Under the pieces are notes generated by a model. It made no database searches. It was not told where the DNA came from and saw nothing but the letters and a program-made list of their open reading frames with translations. Shown one piece after another: positions 8,496 through 14,453 of a stretch of DNA of 14,453 bases (positions are counted from its first letter, which is position 1; each line of letters opens with the position of its first letter). The translations under genes and the position numbers were made by a program. Origin of the DNA: Strigomonas culicis (lineage: Eukaryota; Euglenozoa; Kinetoplastea; Trypanosomatida; Trypanosomatidae); NCBI GenBank assembly GCA_000482145.1, contig AUXH01000494.1:1-14453 (forward strand). The letters run 5' to 3'.

Positions 8496-10478
8496 TTAAT
8501 TCCATACATCACAATCTCCATCGTCGTAATCCGCATAATTGATTCGGTTGGAAGAACTCCGCCTTTGATTGAATGAGTTTTGCCGAGAAGATGACATGGA
8601 GCCCTGGGAATTGGTGCGCCGCATCATACGATTTGGATCGCCGTTGCGACTCGACATGGAGCCCTGGGAATTGGTGCGCCGCATAGGCCTTGGATCGCCG
8701 TTGCGACTCGACATGGAGCCCTGGGAATTGGTGCGCCGCATAGGCCTTGGATCGTCGTTGTAACCAGACATGGAGCCCCGGGAATTGGTGCGCCGCATCA
8801 CATACCTTGGATCGCCGTTGCGACTCGACATGGAGCTCTGGGAATTGGTGCGCCGCATAGGCCTTGGATCGTCGTAGCGACTCGACATGGAGCTCTGAGA
8901 ATTGGTGCGCCGCATCATAGACGACGAGTTTTTCCTACTGTATTGAAAAGAGCCTTGAGAGTTTGTACGGCCACACATAGATCCCTTTCGATGCCGAAGT
9001 TGAGAACGACTGCTGGAAGCACTGTAACGAGAGTTATGACGATTTAGTTTCTTCTTTCGGCAGCAGCAACATACAAAAAGCAGCACGATAATCGCAATGC
9101 AGATGGAGCCCCCGATGACGGCAGCGATAATGATAATGAGCCGGTTAGGACTTGTGTCTTTTGGAGTGTAGTTCACATAGTACAAGATGGGGTCCATGAC
9201 CGGAGTGCAGTAAGGTCCATAAGTACCACTCGCGCAGTTGCACTTAGCGCGTTTCCAAGTTTTGAACTCCTCCCACGAAGCACTGTTCCAGCCGGGGCGC
9301 GCGCAGAATACGGAGGAAGGGGATCCTACCGCTTCTGCATCGCCTGTGGTTCCCGACGCAGCTTGGATCGCACTGTACGGGTCCAAGAAGTAGTTGGTGG
9401 TGATACTCTTCGCGCTCAAGTCTGTGACGGAAGACATAAGTGTGCCACCCAAGGTAAGGTTGCCCATCCAGACAGTATTATTGCTGGAAGTTATCGTTGG
9501 GAATGTATTTGAATTCCCGAGAGAGGCTACATTAATGTGCATGAACGAAAAGTATCCGGAACCTGCCACTAACGGTACAACTGTGCCGGAAGCCAAAAGG
9601 TTACCATCCGTCGTTATACCGTACAACATCAAGTTTGAAACCAAAGAAAACTCGAACGAAACAACCCCTACAGCTCCGATGAACGCCTGACCTCCTGTGG
9701 ACGTGCAGTTGGAGATGCGCACCACGCCATGAGTACCACCGGTGATAAAGGAAGCTGTGTGATCACCTCGGAGAAACTCGCCCGTGCATTTCACACACTT
9801 CGCGACATCAATAGCAAACAGTCCTTGGTAAATATCCAAGCAGTGCGTCGTAGCAGCGCACTGCGGCTTTGCGTGGTGCAGTATGTGCGCGGCATACGTA
9901 GCGTACGTGTTCACCATGTAGAGGCCACAGTATGACTTGAAAAGTTGTCTTTCCGCGCCGCCCATGCGGAGCACAACACCACCAGTTCCATCGTTGCTCC
10001 ACGTTGCAGTTGTCTCGTATATGTAGACAATCACATAGTTTCGAAGCACAAGATTTTGAAAGTCGTACAAAGGGGTGGTACCCTGCATTGTTGCCGTAGT
10101 ATACGAGATCATCAAGTTCGAGTAGGAGGGGTAGTATCCTTTGATGATGATGGTCGCATCGGTGACAGTTGACCGAGAAATCGTTAGGTTGAACAAAGGA
10201 ATGGAAGTCTCAGCGACAGAGCTCGAAAAGCCGGTGAATCCAATGCCGCCCCCCTTAATCGTGCAGTCCGTGATAGAGTTGACCGACTGGTCTGAAGAAC
10301 TGGTCATTGTGCTGACATTGTACACAATGTCATCGAGCTCACGGTTGGATACGGTAAAACTGCCGGTGATGGAGTTTACCGTTCCACCATGTGTGGGACA
10401 GACAGCCAAAAATAATGCCGTGCACGTAACAAGGAGATAAAGGGATATGAATGAAAAAGGTTTATGCCAAGATTCCAT
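8496..10478 (-). CDS. Type I membrane surface protein with repeat-bearing cytoplasmic tail
   Basis: A 660-residue paralogue of the protein at 4809-6947. It has a signal peptide (about 1-31), a Ser/Thr-rich beta-strand-like ectodomain (32-410) with several N-glycosylation sites, and the same EGF-like C-x-C-x8-C motif (413-424) followed by CTPVMDPILYY. The two proteins then diverge. The ~215-residue Cys-rich region is absent and a transmembrane helix follows at 447-469, then CCCCRKKK at 470-477, a typical basic membrane border with possible palmitoylation cysteines. The 187-residue tail is Arg/Ser-rich. Six near-regular 19-20 residue repeats (about 522-633, core RRTNSQGSMSS) offer many R-x-x-S sites for basophilic kinases or 14-3-3-type binding; that is inference. 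The tail ends with an acidic YADYDDGDCD stretch. The ATG begins the signal peptide and lies 40 bases after a good acceptor. As the first minus-strand gene after the strand switch, it would be the promoter-proximal gene of its transcription unit. Ligand and signalling role are unknown. Confidence 0.88.
   Translation of the reverse strand: MESWHKPFSFISLYLLVTCTALFLAVCPTHGGTVNSITGSFTVSNRELDDIVYNVSTMTSSSDQSVNSITDCTIKGGGIGFTGFSSSVAETSIPLFNLTISRSTVTDATIIIKGYYPSYSNLMISYTTATMQGTTPLYDFQNLVLRNYVIVYIYETTATWSNDGTGGVVLRMGGAERQLFKSYCGLYMVNTYATYAAHILHHAKPQCAATTHCLDIYQGLFAIDVAKCVKCTGEFLRGDHTASFITGGTHGVVRISNCTSTGGQAFIGAVGVVSFEFSLVSNLMLYGITTDGNLLASGTVVPLVAGSGYFSFMHINVASLGNSNTFPTITSSNNTVWMGNLTLGGTLMSSVTDLSAKSITTNYFLDPYSAIQAASGTTGDAEAVGSPSSVFCARPGWNSASWEEFKTWKRAKCNCASGTYGPYCTPVMDPILYYVNYTPKDTSPNRLIIIIAAVIGGSICIAIIVLLFVCCCCRKKKLNRHNSRYSASSSRSQLRHRKGSMCGRTNSQGSFQYSRKNSSSMMRRTNSQSSMSSRYDDPRPMRRTNSQSSMSSRNGDPRYVMRRTNSRGSMSGYNDDPRPMRRTNSQGSMSSRNGDPRPMRRTNSQGSMSSRNGDPNRMMRRTNSQGSMSSSRQNSFNQRRSSSNRINYADYDDGDCDVWN
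8593..8940 (-). repeat. Six 57-60 base tandem repeats encoding the RRTNSQGSMSS tail units
   Basis: Units start at 8593, 8653, 8710, 8767, 8827 and 8884 on the plus strand, all beginning GACATGGAGC. Lengths are 60, 57, 57, 60 and 57 bases, always multiples of three, so the frame is kept. Copies are close to one another in DNA sequence, and the units nearest the transmembrane end are the most diverged. More degenerate NSQGS/RKNSS segments precede them in the protein. The pattern suggests recent in-frame expansion by unequal exchange or slippage. Confidence 0.92.
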
Positions 10479-10518
10479 TATAGCGAAAGTGTTCCTTGTT
10501 TCTTGAAATGAATGCCAA

Positions 10519-10560
10519 CTAGTGGCCAGTTAAAAAAATCGGGGGAGAAAAAAAAAAAAC
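10519..10560 (-). promoter_or_regulatory. Trans-splice acceptor for the type I surface gene
   Basis: On the minus strand a pyrimidine tract (T run plus CTCCCCC, about 10541-10560) is followed by CACTAG, with AG at 10519-10520. This leaves a 40-base leader before the ATG at 10478, with no intervening ATG in a good position. Confidence 0.6.
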
Positions 10561-10974
10561 AATTAAAAAGAAGTACAAATAAAAAGTAAAACTGACAAAA
10601 ACAAACTACAAGTGAGTGATGTAGATAAAGCGGAAATCGAAGCATTAATAGTAACAATGTTCATTTTGCACGATTATCAGTTACACTTATGTATGTCTCT
10701 CATACTGCATGATCATACTTCTTTAGCTATACAACAATGATAACAAATATGAATGGATCTGTACCTAGTTGTGAGTATGTGCAAACACAAGCAGACTCAA
10801 AGATAAAAGAAACAATTAAAGCTTGCACAGTTGTCCTTTATACTGTGGATATAAATATAATAAAAAAAAAACTGTATGCAATACACTGAAACGTTCCTGC
10901 GAAACGCGAAGCTTGGAAAAGGAAACGTGTACGCAGAAAACGCGGGAAGAAAGGAGCCCTTTGGGTCATAAGAA

Positions 10975-11430
10975 GCCCACGTCGTCACAGAGGGGCCCCC
11001 AGCCACCAGGGCCATGACGCAAAAAACACCACAGGGCGCCACGGCGCCACGGCACCAAAGAGGGCCGAGGGTGCCCCCACGGCCCATTCCCACAAGCACG
11101 GGCCCGCCTAAGAAGGGCGGGGGGCCGCGCCGCCGCCGCAAACCCGCCGCGAAAAAGCAAGGGCCGCCAACGCGGGGCGACCCGTTTCCACGCGTTTGGG
11201 ATCGGGCCGCGCCCTTGATGCTGGCCGCAAGAGAAGGCGCTCGGTATTTTTCCGCGACGCCCCGGGCCCGCGCCCGGGGGGCGGACCCGCGCGAGGCGGT
11301 GAAAAAAAGGGATGCGAGGCCGGGGTCCCCCCCCCTCTTGCTTCGCGGGGGAACCAAACGCGCGCGCACCGCCGGAACCGCGCCGCCCCGGCGCCCAAAC
11401 CCCGGCGACGCCCGCGCCGAGCACCCAACC
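10975..11430. other. GC island of unknown function inside the strand-switch region
   Basis: By manual count of 60-base lines, this stretch runs about 67-78% G+C, against AT-rich DNA on both sides. It is dense in CpG and in runs of G or C, interspersed with A runs on the plus strand; T is scarce in its first part (4 T against 28 A in 11041-11160). Long open frames exist in several of the six frames because stop codons are rare in such DNA. Their translations are Pro/Arg/Gly/Ala-rich, and none resembles a known family. A strong hairpin is possible at 11258-11283 (10-base CGCCCCGGGC arm, 4-base loop, matching arm with two extra G). A GGCGCCAC unit is tandem near 11035-11050. It may be a promoter or origin element, a horizontally acquired or repeat-derived insert, or an assembly artefact. 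Confidence 0.75.
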
Positions 11431-11462
11431 ATATAATCGCCACTATGCTTGTGCTACGTACT

Positions 11463-11505
11463 GTTTTCTCCCTCTTTATACTTCTCTTATTCCACCCTTT
11501 CTTAG
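11463..11505 (+). promoter_or_regulatory. Trans-splice acceptor for the tRNA methyltransferase gene
   Basis: A ~40-base pyrimidine tract (TTTTCTCCCTC to CCACCCTTTC) ends in TTAG, with AG at 11504-11505. It predicts a 43-base leader that includes a TA microsatellite (about 11514-11531) before the ATG at 11549. This is the best-looking acceptor in the window and helps fix the start codon. Confidence 0.7.
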
Positions 11506-11548
11506 CACGCGTCTATATATATATATATATATTTTTATCAAAGTACTG

Positions 11549-12571
11549 ATGTCGGAAACGATTCACATTCCAAAAACAAAGCAAGGTGGGTCGTTCACGC
11601 CCGCTGAAAATGTGAAACTTCATGCTAATGATTTTACAATTGAAGAAAAGCTTTCTTCCTTGAGTGAAACACAGAAGCAGCAGGTCACTAACTACCAAAG
11701 CGCTGTTTTGAATGCAATGGACTTGCCTGCCGCCGCGCTTGAAACCGAAAAAAAAGGAGGCGACAACTTTTGGGAAAAACATTTTTCTACAAGTCAACAT
11801 CATTTTCCGCTGAAAAACTACATTATACATGCATTTCCCTTAGTTAAAGAGTTCTTAGCTGCAGATACGAAAAGTGATATCCATATTTTGGAGTGTGGGT
11901 GCGGCACTGGAAGCACACTCATTCCACTTCTCTTGCAGTATCCAGAAACAACGACGCAGTTTGTAGGATTTGATATCTCTGCGTCGGCTATTCGACACTT
12001 TGCCTCTAATCCTCATGTCACTGACTTTTTAAATTCAAAAAGGCTTAATCTGTTCCAGCACGATATTACCAAGAGCCTTCACGTACAGCAAGATGAAGAT
12101 AACCATGAAGCGAAACGACGAAAGTGTGAAGAAGCAAAGGAAAATCTTTTGCATGTAATTGGCCATAATGTGCCCTCCATGAAGGGCAAAATGTATGATG
12201 CCATTTTTCTCGTTTTTGTGCTCTCTGCTATACCAACTGTGCATAAAATGGTCGAAACGCTTGAGCAGCTTTGCAGTGTACTGAAGCCAGAAGGTGTACT
12301 GTTTATTAGAGATTATGCCTTCCCAGATCATAATTTCTTTAGATTCCAGGAGAAGAATAACACGGACAACACACTGTTTTTCCTTAAAGGTGACGGAACC
12401 ACGCAGTTTTTTTTCGACAAGGAGGTTTTGCACAAACTAGCTGACAAAGCGGGAATGGAGGAAACTCCTGAATATCCAGTCACTTATCACTGTAATCGCA
12501 TTGAAAATCGAAAAAATGGAAAGAGAATGGATAAAGTTTTTGTAAACGGTACATTTCGAAGAAAAAGGTAA
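11549..12571 (+). CDS. tRNA m3C methyltransferase, TRM140/METTL2-6-8 family
   Basis: A 340-residue SAM-dependent methyltransferase predicted to make 3-methylcytidine at position 32 of tRNAs such as tRNA-Thr or tRNA-Ser. Visible family features are the N-terminal FW pair (74-75), motif I ECGCGTG (115-121) for SAM binding, the acidic FD after the next strand (141-142), HD at 171-172, LVFVLSAI (221-228), LKPEG (245-249), RDY (254-256) and KGDGTTQFFF (280-289). The last two are characteristic of the METTL2/6/8 group. Length fits the family. The frame is open for 79 more codons upstream from an ATG at 11312, but those codons lie in the GC island and across the splice acceptor, so M at 11549 is chosen. 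An insert of about 30 charged residues (179-208) precedes the core strand around D217. In T. brucei a TRM140 enzyme acts with the ADAT2/3 deaminase on tRNA-Thr; a similar role here is inference. The exact tRNA substrate cannot be told from the sequence. Confidence 0.9.
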   Translation: MSETIHIPKTKQGGSFTPAENVKLHANDFTIEEKLSSLSETQKQQVTNYQSAVLNAMDLPAAALETEKKGGDNFWEKHFSTSQHHFPLKNYIIHAFPLVKEFLAADTKSDIHILECGCGTGSTLIPLLLQYPETTTQFVGFDISASAIRHFASNPHVTDFLNSKRLNLFQHDITKSLHVQQDEDNHEAKRRKCEEAKENLLHVIGHNVPSMKGKMYDAIFLVFVLSAIPTVHKMVETLEQLCSVLKPEGVLFIRDYAFPDHNFFRFQEKNNTDNTLFFLKGDGTTQFFFDKEVLHKLADKAGMEETPEYPVTYHCNRIENRKNGKRMDKVFVNGTFRRKR

Positions 12572-12979
12572 AGACTTGAGGTTTATGTCTGACAGTGAAA
12601 GCATGTTTTATCTTCAAAAAGGAAAAAAATGTTTCAAGTCAGCACAACCAAATAATGTTGCCATAATAACAGAGTGTAAAGCAAATTCTACTGCATTAAT
12701 GCACAAACCAATTGTGACGATTGTCTTTTTTTTTCCCTCTCTTTTTTTTTTCGTTTGTTTGTGAGTGTGCACGTGCGTGCATGCCTTTACACATTTTGTA
12801 TTGCACTTGTTTATGCACATATGTACATATGGGCAATGGTCTCTCTCTCTCTATACATACTTTTTTTTTTTCTTATATATAACAACCAAAAAAAAAAAAA
12901 AAACAGTATACATTATAGGAATTATAATAACCATAATTAATAAATACGCGAGGGCAAGAATCAAACAGGTACGAATCAG
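12572..12979 (+). other. Spacer with two pyrimidine tracts ahead of RBX1
   Basis: The spacer contains two strong pyrimidine tracts. The first (12722-12760) is followed by an AG at 12764-12765. The second (12839-12872) is followed, after a 16-base A run (12888-12903), by an AG at 12905-12906. The second would give RBX1 a leader of about 73 bases. The first would give about 214 bases with several upstream ATGs, so it more likely helps polyadenylation of the methyltransferase mRNA. No gene is seen here. Confidence 0.5.
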
Positions 12980-13330
12980 ATGTCAGAAAAGGATCAGAAC
13001 GATAAGGTCGAAACTACCCAACAGGATGCAAATATTGAAGAATCTGGGGATCTGACAGATGGAAAGCGATTTCAACTGAAAAAGTGGAATGCCGTGGCTC
13101 TGTGGTCTTGGGATATTCAGGTGGACACATGTGCGATTTGTAGAAATCATATCATGGACGTTTGTATTGAATGTCAGGCAAATCAGGGAGCACTACCAAC
13201 AGATTGTAATGTAGCCTGGGGTGTCTGCAATCATGCCTTCCACACTCACTGTATATCTCGTTGGTTAAAAACGAGGAATGTATGCCCTTTAGACAATAAA
13301 GAATGGGTGTATAGAAAATATGGAGTGTAA
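12980..13330 (+). CDS. RBX1: RING-box protein RBX1/ROC1, cullin-RING ligase subunit
   Basis: A 116-residue RING-H2 protein that binds the cullin C-terminus and recruits the ubiquitin-charged E2 in SCF-type ligases; it also promotes cullin neddylation. The family core is unmistakable: [13 protein letters not shown] (34-46), which forms the strand inserted into the cullin, then the RING. All twelve expected zinc ligands are present: C51, C54, C62, C65, C76, C83, H85, H88, H90, C91, C102 and the RBX-specific D105. W95 in the RING matches the E2-contacting tryptophan, and the end [10 protein letters not shown] matches the usual C-terminus. The loop before C76 is one residue shorter than in human RBX1. 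The first 30 residues are acidic/polar and unconserved, as in other species. The ATG is the first in frame after the proposed splice acceptor and gives the normal family length. It should act in nucleus and cytosol. The neighbours show no functional link, as expected for a kinetoplastid gene cluster. Confidence 0.97.
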   Translation: MSEKDQNDKVETTQQDANIEESGDLTDGKRFQLKKWNAVALWSWDIQVDTCAICRNHIMDVCIECQANQGALPTDCNVAWGVCNHAFHTHCISRWLKTRNVCPLDNKEWVYRKYGV

Positions 13331-13654
13331 TTTGTTCGCTCTGCACTGGCTTTAATTGGGTATTGCTTTTTCTTTTTTAATTCACTATTTTATACTTGAG
13401 TTGGCGCAGATCATGTTGTATTTCAGAAGAAGGATAAAAGAAAAAGAAATATATGCATTACAGGCTTCAAATGATGTTTTTTTTTTTTTTGGTAACATGT
13501 GTGATTTGACCTATAGAAAGAAGAGACGTAAATCTATAACTCAATCATTTCTTTTTTTCTCGCTTGTACTCTTTTTTTTATTTTTGCGTGTGATTTGTTA
13601 CTATAGTTTCTTTAAAAGCTACATATGTAAGGAGTCAAGTGGCATCCAATTAAA
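13331..13654 (+). promoter_or_regulatory. Spacer with trans-splice acceptor for the p32-like gene
   Basis: Several T runs occur (13364-13379, 13479-13490). The best tract, about 13547-13585, is followed by CTATAG with AG at 13605-13606. This would leave a leader of about 48 bases before the ATG at 13655; that leader contains one short upstream ATG (in CATATG) that stops at once with TAA. No gene is supported in the spacer; the 104-codon open frame crossing it begins with TTG and is Phe/Lys-rich. Confidence 0.5.
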
Positions 13655-14368
13655 ATGGCACTCTCTGTAATCAGACGACACTCTCGTACAATTCCAAGTC
13701 AATTTGATTTGAGTCATCGTATCGGGAATCCACAGTTTTTCTTAATTAAGGAGACACCGTTGTTTAGTATGTTTGTGTGTGGAAATGGAAAGAATAGTGT
13801 TCCAAGTGTTCGTAAGGATCAGAATTCAAGCACTAGCACTGGGAAAAAACGAACGCTGAAGTCAAACCGTACTCTTGGAACACGCTTTCGATGCTTTATT
13901 ACAAGCTCCAGTAGTCTGTTCCCTTTTTCCATTGACGTAGGATGCAGATCCTTGTGCGGGCAGATTGTGTTTGACAGTGCATGCTTCTTTGAAGGGAATA
14001 TCGATCCCACTGAAGGACCTGAGAGCATTCACGATCAATTCTACAGAGGTCCTAATTTAACATTTGCAGAACTTGTCAACGTTGTTGTGGGCAATACTAC
14101 CGTCCCACCCCTTTCCAATTCCCCTCAAGAACTCAACCGCTTTTTTGATGACAGTATCTCTTTTGCGTCTTCTTATGACACAAGGTATGGTCACTGGCCC
14201 GTGCACACTACCAGTAAGGAAGTGTCGGACTCGATAGCTGATTTACTCCAGTTAATGGGATTATCAGACAGTCTAGCTGAGTTTGTTGCAAGCGAGTCAA
14301 AAGCTATTGGTGCTTTGGAATTGTCCCTTTGGAGAGAAATTAGTAGAGACAACACGAAACGTGTGTAG
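13655..14368 (+). CDS. Divergent p32/MAM33-like protein, probably mitochondrial
   Basis: A 237-residue protein I assign only tentatively. The C-terminal segment (189-232), with amphipathic helices around IADLLQLMGLSDSLAEFV, resembles the end of the p32/MAM33 family (C1QBP in animals, p22 in trypanosomatids). There the pattern is a short helix, a G-(V/I/L)-D/S turn, an L-A-x-F/E segment and a final helix bearing a Trp or Tyr. A YRGP at 130-133, after a strand-rich stretch, matches the Y-x-GP that precedes this helical pair. The N-terminus (MALSVIRRHSRTIP) is basic and hydroxylated like a mitochondrial targeting peptide. Oddities: about 55 residues separate YRGP from the C-terminal helices, more than is usual; the acidic central segment typical of p32 is weak; and there is a basic Ser/Thr-rich stretch at 51-77. 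Family members form doughnut trimers and assist mitochondrial RNA or translation processes. The coding status is likely; the family is a moderate guess. Confidence 0.7.
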   Translation: MALSVIRRHSRTIPSQFDLSHRIGNPQFFLIKETPLFSMFVCGNGKNSVPSVRKDQNSSTSTGKKRTLKSNRTLGTRFRCFITSSSSLFPFSIDVGCRSLCGQIVFDSACFFEGNIDPTEGPESIHDQFYRGPNLTFAELVNVVVGNTTVPPLSNSPQELNRFFDDSISFASSYDTRYGHWPVHTTSKEVSDSIADLLQLMGLSDSLAEFVASESKAIGALELSLWREISRDNTKRV

Positions 14369-14395
14369 TGCTTGACGATTTGGTGCTACCGCACT

Positions 14396-14400
<5 letters not shown>

Positions 14401-14453
<53 letters not shown>
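14401..14453. repeat. TA dinucleotide microsatellite at the window end
   Basis: At least 53 bases of uninterrupted TA run to the window edge, 32 bases after the preceding stop codon. It lies where the 3' UTR of the p32-like gene should be. Its true length is unknown. Confidence 0.95.

Larger units (their letters stand above)
10479..11548. promoter_or_regulatory. Divergent strand-switch region, candidate transcription start region
   Basis: Minus-strand genes lie to the left of this interval and plus-strand genes to the right. In kinetoplastids such divergent strand-switch regions are where Pol II normally starts in both directions, usually without a TATA-type promoter and marked by variant histones and acetylation. 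The left part (10.48-10.97 kb) is AT-rich. The middle is an exceptional GC island (10975-11430). The right end carries the splice acceptor of the first plus-strand gene. No tRNA was recognised. The function is inferred from gene orientation only. Confidence 0.6.

Noticed and set aside
10848..10870. TATA-like sequence (ATAAATATAATAAA) in the strand-switch region
   Set aside because: Such strings are common in this AT-rich DNA and kinetoplastid Pol II start regions do not use a conventional TATA box.
10479..10974. Possible tRNA gene in the strand-switch region
   Set aside because: tRNAs often sit at strand switches, so I looked for B-box-like GGTTCGANNCC and a cloverleaf, and saw none here or in the other spacers.
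10797..11432. 211-codon minus-strand frame through the GC island
   Set aside because: Several overlapping frames on both strands are open here because stops are rare in GC-rich DNA. The translation is Pro/Arg/Gly-rich and ends in an AT-rich, Tyr/Phe-rich stretch with no family resemblance.
11014..11436. 140-codon plus-strand basic frame in the GC island
   Set aside because: It resembles a low-complexity basic protein only because of base composition. It has no splice tract upstream and overlapping frames look equally open.
13356..13670. 104-codon plus-strand frame between RBX1 and the p32-like gene
   Set aside because: It begins with TTG, runs across the pyrimidine tract and splice acceptor of the next gene, and is Phe/Lys-rich.

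Overview
The window looks like nuclear DNA from a kinetoplastid protist, most likely a trypanosomatid. All complete genes are intronless. They lie in two one-direction blocks: a minus-strand block from about 10.5 kb down to 0.76 kb, and a plus-strand block from 11.5 to 14.4 kb. Each complete reading frame is preceded on its own strand by a pyrimidine tract and then an AG, the layout expected for spliced-leader trans-splicing. Intergenic DNA is AT-rich and full of poly(A)/poly(T) runs. The species is not identified. The sequence starts inside an ATAG microsatellite and ends inside a TA microsatellite, so it may be a whole contig that broke at both ends.

The minus-strand block holds three related surface-protein genes. 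Two are intact. One (4809-6947) encodes a predicted secreted ectodomain, a long cysteine-rich region and a C-terminal GPI-anchor-like signal. The other (8496-10478) shares that ectodomain but has no cysteine-rich region; it ends in a transmembrane helix, a CCCC-basic membrane-border motif and a cytoplasmic tail of six 19-20 residue repeats. The third (759-1685) is a 5'-truncated copy with no in-frame ATG. It joins cysteine-rich repeats to the same kind of transmembrane segment and repeated tail. Together they read as a modular family whose endings are exchanged. A small GC-richer coding-like remnant lies at 2177-2362. The rest of 1.7-4.8 kb and 6.9-8.5 kb holds no gene that I can support.

Between the blocks, 10479-11548 is a divergent strand-switch region, in kinetoplastids the usual place for bidirectional Pol II initiation. 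It contains a GC island of about 450 bp (roughly 72% G+C by manual count) that no recognised gene explains.

The plus-strand block carries housekeeping genes: a tRNA m3C methyltransferase of the TRM140/METTL2-6-8 family, the cullin RING-box protein RBX1, and a protein with weak resemblance to the mitochondrial p32/MAM33 family. The window therefore appears to span the border between a variable surface-gene array and a core gene cluster.
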